Part shown: piece after piece, positions 59,899-64,000 of the stretch
Layout: every line of letters starts with the position of its first letter
How positions within the stretch are numbered: position 1 is the first letter of the stretch
Source: Numidum massiliense
Lineage (GTDB): Bacteria > Bacillota > Bacilli > Thermoactinomycetales > Novibacillaceae
Assembly: GCF_001375555.1 (NCBI RefSeq)
Contig: NZ_CTDZ01000009.1
Coordinates: 611,757-675,756, forward strand
DNA: 64,000 nucleotides
Direction: 5' to 3'
Notes under the pieces: generated by a model
Databases searched by the model: none
What the model saw: only the letters and a program-made list of their open reading frames with translations
What the model was told of the DNA's origin: nothing
Translations under genes and position numbers: made by a program

Positions 59899-60948
59899 AT
59901 GGGCGAAATTACGACGCAAAATGCAGCGCAATTTGACGACTCGCAATTGGACACGGCAACGACGCTTTTTCTACAACGCAAAGAGGCGAATATGCGTGAG
60001 ATTGTGGGGAAGGCGTATACGGAATTAGGCCGGGAACTTGCGGAAGCGCGTGACAGGCTGGCGAGGCAGGGCAGTAAGTATAGTGGGGTTTTTGAGAAGT
60101 GGTACACGTCACTGGGGTTTAAGAAGACGAGCGTTTATAACTACATCAATCGATACAACCTTGTTCAACAGTTGAACGAAGTTGATGAAAAGGAGCGGGT
60201 GGAGGAGCTTCCTAACAACCTCATCTACGAAGTGGCCAAGCCTTCCGCAGAATCCACACCTGCGAAAGCGCAAGCTAAAGCGGAGGTACTTGATGGTGAG
60301 ATCGACACGCTGAAGGAGTACCGCGAACGTATTGCGGAGTTGGAGGCGGAGGCGAAACGGGCGGAGAGCGACAAAGAGGCCGCCGAACAGCGCGCGGAGC
60401 TAGCGGAACAAATCGTAGAGGAAAAAGAATTCGAAGTCCAAGAACTGCGCCAAGCCGCCAAGCCGCAAATCGTCGAGAGAGTCGTTGAAAAGGAGGTGGT
60501 ACCACAGGACGTCCAGCGAAAGTTAGCGGGGGCAGAGGCGGAACGTGACGAGCTAGACGCGGCACTGTCGAAGACGTACGCAAGGATTCGCGGCCGCCAA
60601 AACTACATGGAGGGCTTACTAAGTTTAAGGCGGGGCTTGGTTTTCAGAAAGCGAATTAATTGTGTCGCTTTTGGTGACCACCATGCGTATTTTGGCCGTT
60701 TAGTTACCCCTTATATAGTGAAGGGGGCTGTAAAACGTGTCCTCCTATGTATACGCATTATAGGGAAGTGTGCGCAGCGGGGCGGAAGGTTGTATTTACC
60801 GCGGCTAGTTGCGCTAATAAACGCCGAGAGGGTAGCGGGTGGGCGGCGCTTCGTCACTTATTTTTCGGCAGGCGGCTACCTTTTGCGCGATAGTACGGTT
60901 ATAGGGGTGGGAAAGGCGGCATGGCGAGATTTTTCCGCTCAGGCGTGA
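59899..60948 (+). CDS. DUF3102-like element protein with coiled coil; C-terminal third doubtful
   Basis: Residues ~25-100 resemble DUF3102 proteins of phages and ICEs (EIVGKAYTELGRELAEARDRLARQGS, FEKWYTSLGFKKTSVYNYINRY). ~125-225 is a long Glu/Ala coiled coil with the family-like VERVVEKEVVPQDVQ. From ~residue 232 (RGRQNYMEG) composition changes to basic and aromatic without heptads; the DNA there contains a copy of the element's non-coding motif (60794-60814), so the last ~115 codons may be run-on through non-coding DNA after an insertion. ATG with AAGGGGG upstream. Confidence 0.6.
   Translation: MGEITTQNAAQFDDSQLDTATTLFLQRKEANMREIVGKAYTELGRELAEARDRLARQGSKYSGVFEKWYTSLGFKKTSVYNYINRYNLVQQLNEVDEKERVEELPNNLIYEVAKPSAESTPAKAQAKAEVLDGEIDTLKEYRERIAELEAEAKRAESDKEAAEQRAELAEQIVEEKEFEVQELRQAAKPQIVERVVEKEVVPQDVQRKLAGAEAERDELDAALSKTYARIRGRQNYMEGLLSLRRGLVFRKRINCVAFGDHHAYFGRLVTPYIVKGAVKRVLLCIRIIGKCAQRGGRLYLPRLVALINAERVAGGRRFVTYFSAGGYLLRDSTVIGVGKAAWRDFSAQA
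60794..60830 (+). ncRNA. candidate structured block, short third copy
   Basis: ATTTACCGCGGCTAGTTGCG with following CTAATAAACGCCGAGAG resembles the central part of copies A and B (ATTTACCGCGGGTAGTTATTGCGCAA ... CGCGAG, spread over two lines of the motif). It lies in the doubtful tail of the DUF3102-like frame. Weaker than the other two. Confidence 0.3.
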
Positions 60949-61045
60949 ATTGAGCTTCTGCAGGGCTTACAGTTAGTGATGGGAGCTTTTTATTTGCCCT
61001 AAACTATCAATCTATCTATAGACGTATTGAAAGGAGGTGATGCAT

Positions 61046-61246
61046 TTGCAAGGCGCTACTGTACGCAAGATTCGCCACCTGCACGGCCTTACGCAGCAGG
61101 AAGCGGCGGAACTGCTCGGGGTATCCCGCGCCGCAGTGCAACAGATCGAGACGGAGCGGCTGGCAATGTCCGACCGGCTGCGGCAGAGATTCCGTGAAGT
61201 GTTCGACGTTGACGACGAAATGTTGGCGTTTTTGGAACGGTTTTAA
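61046..61246 (+). CDS. small Cro/CI-type HTH regulator
   Basis: 66 residues: VRKIRHLHGLTQQEAAELLGVSRAAVQQIETERLAMSDRLRQRF is a classic HTH with recognition helix SRAAVQQIE. The end FDVDDEMLAFLERF is a short dimer-type tail. TTG 61046 lies eight bases after AAAGGAGG; GTG 61037 and ATG 61040 overlap that site. Second small regulator of the element. Confidence 0.75.
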   Translation: MQGATVRKIRHLHGLTQQEAAELLGVSRAAVQQIETERLAMSDRLRQRFREVFDVDDEMLAFLERF

Positions 61247-61278
61247 AACTAACAAAAAAACGAAGGGGAGCGGTATTT

Positions 61279-61803
61279 ATGGAATGGGCATTAAAAGAGG
61301 CGGAGCAACTATTCACGCAAGCACGGTTTACAGCAGAAATTGCGGAGAGTAAAGGAATGGACGTGGACGCGGTGGCGTTGCTCAGCGCGGTGATGAGCTG
61401 CGCGTGGGGCATCGGAAGTAACTACACGTTTTGTGTTATGAGTGTTGACCAAATAAGCACGCAAGGGGAAAAGGGGGACGCAGAAAAGACAAAGGGGGCG
61501 GCGCAATCCTTGGCGGCAGGCATCTTGAATATTTGGGAATTCGCGGAGAGAATGGCGGGTTACGCCCGCGGGATTACGGGCAACCGCGCATCATTAGGCA
61601 AAAAGATAGAACGGCGGGCTGAAAGGATTTGTGACAAGGCGCTTAAGGCTTGCGAGGAGTTGAAAAGGTCTGTTAGTAACCCGTATAAAGCAAAATCCAA
61701 GGAGCTTATACGCCTATTTGCGGAAATGAAACGATTTTTTAAGACAATGACCGACATTGAACAAGCGCTGGCCGAAGAACGGCGCGCGATACTTGAAGCG
61801 TAG
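61279..61803 (+). CDS. hypothetical 174-residue helical protein
   Basis: Not recognised. Predicted all-helical: ALKEAEQLFTQARFTAEIAESKG, a more hydrophobic stretch (AVALLSAVMSCAWGIG), and a basic C-terminal half (KKIERRAERICDKALKACEELKRS; FAEMKRFFKTMTDIEQALAEERRAI). No signal peptide. ATG with AAGGGGAGCGG upstream, 32 bases after the HTH gene, probably one operon with it. Confidence 0.6.
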   Translation: MEWALKEAEQLFTQARFTAEIAESKGMDVDAVALLSAVMSCAWGIGSNYTFCVMSVDQISTQGEKGDAEKTKGAAQSLAAGILNIWEFAERMAGYARGITGNRASLGKKIERRAERICDKALKACEELKRSVSNPYKAKSKELIRLFAEMKRFFKTMTDIEQALAEERRAILEA

Positions 61804-62045
61804 CGGCGGCCTATTCCTTGGCGGGGCTGGCTGCCGCGTTCGCAACTTGCACACAATTCACCAATTAAATCATAACACGCGGAGAGATCGGCGGGCAATT
61901 GTGCACACTTCTACGTATGGCGCGGAAGGGCGGCCGTTCGGCTACTCGACCGAGGTTATCGCTTTTAACTTCGGCAAAGCCTTCTTTTCCGCGAAGAATA
62001 CAGGTATGGCATAGTGACGTAGTATAGCGGCGGCTTTTGAAAGCC

Positions 62046-62215
62046 GGTGATTATACTACGACTAAAGACAAAGACAAGGGCTAACGCCCGCAGCCGCAGC
62101 AAGCTGCGCCTGCCATCACATCTATTTTCCGCGGGTAGTTATTGCGCAAAAGATTACCGCGAGTAAAGGCATGATGGCAAGGCTGTTTACAGACTTGCAG
62201 GCGAAGCCTAAACCT
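62046..62215 (+). ncRNA. candidate structured RNA or origin block, copy B
   Basis: Plus-strand counterpart of 57333-57515. Elements in order: GGGCTAACGCCC hairpin, GCAGC/GCTGC hairpin, TGCCATCA (pairing with TGATGGCA further on), CGCGGGTAGTTATTGCGCAA with TTACCGCG closing around the loop, GTTTACAGAC, and the GGCGAAGCC hairpin. The gene-free span 61804-62335 holds only this block and the repeat/operator ahead of the ATPase gene. No known RNA family comes to mind. Confidence 0.5.
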
Positions 62216-62238
62216 CCCTAGTTTCTTTTAAGGATGAG

Positions 62239-62314
62239 GCGCCAAAACCATTGGTACATAAGGCTTTTTAAAAAATTTTAGCACGGCCGTGTGCTAAATA
62301 CGGTCGAGTAGCAC
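62239..62314 (+). promoter_or_regulatory. element repeat with GTGCTAA sites ahead of the ATPase gene
   Basis: GCGCCAAAACCATTGG, TACATAAGGCTTTT, then TTAGCAC (62278-62284), GTGCTAA (62291-62297) and TAGCAC (62309-62314), ~20 bases before the start codon. TTGGTA and AATTTT stand 17 bp apart inside it, so it may be a promoter with operator. Same arrangement as 57266-57326. Confidence 0.6.
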
Positions 62315-62335
62315 CAAAAACGAGGGGGAATTTTG

Positions 62336-63574
62336 ATGACAAAAATCACGGTTGTTGATTCGATTATGGGTAGTGGCAAAACGTCATGGGCGATTCAGTA
62401 CATGCAAGAGGCGATGCAGCTGGAAAAATTCATCTACGTCACGCCGTTTCTATCGGAGGTCGAACGTATTCGCGAGCACGTGGCCAACCGCAGCTTTACC
62501 GAGCCCAACAACGCCAACGAAGACGGCAGCAAAATGACGAGCCTCAAAGGCCTGATTGTTCGCGGCGAAAATATCGCAACTACGCATAGCTTGTTCCAGA
62601 CTGCGGACGACGAATTAATTGAGCTGCTGACCGACAGCGGCTATACGCTCATACTCGATGAAGTCATGGACTGCGTCGAGCCCGTCAACGTACGGCCGAG
62701 CGACATAAGGAAGCTAGAAAACAGCGGCGACATTCGCATTGTAGATAACCGCGTCGATTGGGTAGGAGATCCACACGACGACAGCCGCTATAAGGACATT
62801 CGCCTACTGGCGCAAGCCGGCAACCTGTTCTATTACCGCGGCAAGTTTTTAGTTTGGGCGTTCCCGCCGCGTGTGTTCCGCGCGATTAACAAGGTTATCG
62901 TCATGACGTACCTTTTCCGCGGGCAAATGCAACGCTATTACTTCGACCTATTTAAGTTTGACTACGAATACAAGGGGGTTAAGCGAGGCGACAATGGCCG
63001 GTACGAGCTGACCGATTACGACGAAAGCCGTGAGCAGCGCGCGGAGGTGATGGGGCTGATCGACCTTTACGAAGGCAAGTTAAATGAGGTAGGCGAGCGC
63101 AAGAACGCGTTAAGCTCGACTTGGCTGCGCAAAGCCGACGGCGAAACGTACGTTCGAATAAATAAGAATTTGTACAACTACTTCCGCAACGTTGCGAAGG
63201 CCAAGCGCAGTGACGTCTACTACTCGACGCTGAAGGAGGTAGAACCGCACATAGCACCGCGAGGCTTCAAAGAGCCAAAACGAAAGAACGACACCGGCAA
63301 GCGGCAAATCGTTATACCGCTAAACATGCGCGCCACGAACGACTACGCCGACCGCTGGGCGATAGCTTACGTGTTTAACCGGTACGCTAATCCAAATATA
63401 AACAGCTTTTTCCAAGACAACGGCGTTCGCATCGATGAAGAGCTACTGGCCGTGTCCGACCTGTTACAGTGGGTGTGGCGGTCGCGCATTCGCAAAGGCG
63501 AGCCAATTAAGCTTTACCTGCCGTCTCGCCGTATGCGTGAGTTGTTACAGGCGTGGGCGAAATACGAGATATAA
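62336..63574 (+). CDS. P-loop ATPase, phage/plasmid helicase-like
   Basis: 412 residues. Walker A at the very start (VVDSIMGSGKTSWAIQYM), a DEAD/DEAH-like motif LILDEVMDCVEPVN (~residue 110), and IATTHSLFQ between them resembling motif Ia/Ic of superfamily-2 helicases. Later YLFRGQMQRYYF and WAIAYVFNRYANPNINSFFQ are like the C-terminal part of DEAD-like ATPases found in phages and plasmids. Probably acts in replication or transfer of the element; exact function not established. ATG 62336 follows GAGGGGG by seven bases. Confidence 0.7.
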   Translation: MTKITVVDSIMGSGKTSWAIQYMQEAMQLEKFIYVTPFLSEVERIREHVANRSFTEPNNANEDGSKMTSLKGLIVRGENIATTHSLFQTADDELIELLTDSGYTLILDEVMDCVEPVNVRPSDIRKLENSGDIRIVDNRVDWVGDPHDDSRYKDIRLLAQAGNLFYYRGKFLVWAFPPRVFRAINKVIVMTYLFRGQMQRYYFDLFKFDYEYKGVKRGDNGRYELTDYDESREQRAEVMGLIDLYEGKLNEVGERKNALSSTWLRKADGETYVRINKNLYNYFRNVAKAKRSDVYYSTLKEVEPHIAPRGFKEPKRKNDTGKRQIVIPLNMRATNDYADRWAIAYVFNRYANPNINSFFQDNGVRIDEELLAVSDLLQWVWRSRIRKGEPIKLYLPSRRMRELLQAWAKYEI

Positions 63575-63611
63575 GAGACAAAACAAAACGAGGGAAAAGG
63601 GGAATGAGAGA

Positions 63612-64000
63612 ATGAGAGAGGCAAACACACAACGATACATCTATGACGTGATTTTAGAGGCGCTAGAATACGACATGTACCGTTACCGCGTCGAAGCTTT
63701 CCGCGAGCAGCTCACCGACTGGCAACGCAACGACCGGCGCGGCTGGCGGGCGTGGCTCGACCACACGCTGGCCGACGGCATCAACCGCGAGCTTGTGCCG
63801 GCGCCGCTAACGTGGCGCACCGTCAAGCTTCACCCGCGCAAGCTGAAGGAATGCACCGAATGCGGCCGCGTGTTTTACGACTTGTCGCGCAACGGCCGTA
63901 CTAGCGTGTGCCACTACCTTGGCGACGCTTGCCACTTGGCTCGCGACCGCAGGCGCAAGCACGAGACGGCCGTGGCGGCAGCGTTAGCGTCGGGCAAGCG
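63612..64000 (+). CDS. Cys-rich, zinc-finger-like protein, 3' end outside window
   Basis: Open to the window edge; 129 codons visible. The first ~80 residues are helical and rich in Trp, Arg and Tyr (YDVILEALEYDMYRYRVEAF, RGWRAWLDHTLADGINREL); ~95-120 hold two Cys pairs (KECTECGRVFYDL ... TSVCHYLGDACHLARDRRRKH), a zinc-binding arrangement seen in small phage and plasmid DNA-binding proteins. ATG with AAAAGGGGAATG upstream, 37 bases after the ATPase gene. Function unknown. Confidence 0.65.
   Translation, partial: MREANTQRYIYDVILEALEYDMYRYRVEAFREQLTDWQRNDRRGWRAWLDHTLADGINRELVPAPLTWRTVKLHPRKLKECTECGRVFYDLSRNGRTSVCHYLGDACHLARDRRRKHETAVAAALASGK

Larger units (their letters stand above)
53819..64000 (+). 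mobile_element. integrative element inserted at tRNA-Val, right end outside window
   Basis: From the 3' end of tRNA-Val onward: a tyrosine recombinase, a Rep-like winged-helix protein, several tiny HTH proteins, a DUF3102-like protein, a P-loop ATPase and a Cys-rich protein, with large non-coding stretches and no housekeeping genes. Base and codon use change (more GGC/GCG-rich, short overlapping genes). Non-coding repeats recur across the segment, showing that it is one unit. No conjugation or phage structural genes are visible yet, so integrative plasmid, ICE or prophage remains open. No second copy of the tRNA-Val 3' end is seen inside the window. Confidence 0.75.

Noticed and set aside
61757..62014. 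Frame running from the 174-residue gene into the gene-free region
   Set aside because: Overlaps the previous gene's end, lacks a ribosome site and has no recognisable motif.

Overview
The window reads as the chromosome of an endospore-forming, Gram-positive bacterium of the order Bacillales with intermediate to high GC. The basis is gene content: SinR, HemZ, FloT with YuaF, a YabE-type G5/3D protein, the YjcF-YjcG pair, YutG-type PgpA, YtaF, YugN and AddAB, plus many GTG/TTG starts behind strong GGAGG sites. I cannot name the genus. Everything is read by eye; family names come from motif recognition, not from searches.

Layout. (1) 1-9 kb: an M20 peptidase cut by the window edge, a secreted GHL10-type glycosidase with a CcpA-like cre site, and a complete sugar ABC transporter (binding protein, two permeases, MsmX-like ATPase) followed by a membrane protein. 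(2) 9.2-21.1 kb: an exopolysaccharide locus making GDP-mannose, UDP-glucose and a dTDP-6-deoxyhexose, with an initiating sugar transferase, flippase, two glycosyltransferases, an acyltransferase and a SAF-domain oxidoreductase. Its promoter carries a 16-bp dyad with the geometry of a SinR operator, and a SinR homologue sits convergently at the far end. (3) 21.5-32 kb: YtaF, an HTH-DUF1232 regulator, beta-carbonic anhydrase, MFS transporter, a sirtuin without a normal start codon, HemZ with low-complexity inserts, flotillin plus NfeD partner, lysoplasmalogenase. (4) 32-36.7 kb: a second sugar ABC operon without its own ATPase, which may borrow the first one's, and a GNAT enzyme. (5) 36.8-45.5 kb: gamma-glutamylcyclotransferase, AddB, AddA and a DUF1232 protein; AddB seems to have lost its Walker A and Fe-S cysteines, while AddA carries a candidate cysteine set. 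(6) 45.7-53.1 kb: small housekeeping genes, a Met/Gln/Ala repeat protein and an FMN-enzyme pseudogene. (7) 53.3-53.8 kb: tRNA-fMet, Asp, Ile(CAU) and Val(GAC).

(8) From 53.8 kb to the right edge lies an integrative element anchored at tRNA-Val. It has a tyrosine recombinase, a winged-helix protein resembling a replication initiator, small HTH regulators, a DUF3102-like protein, a P-loop ATPase and a zinc-finger protein. Its non-coding parts are the most unusual feature of the window. One repeat family (GCGCCAAAACC-RTTGG, then AAGGCTTT) and a GTGCTAA half-site recur at distant loci. Two diverged, oppositely oriented copies of a ~170-bp block share several hairpins, one of them with compensatory changes, and a shorter third copy exists. 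I found no match in memory for this block; it is the best candidate here for an undescribed structured RNA or replication/transfer origin.
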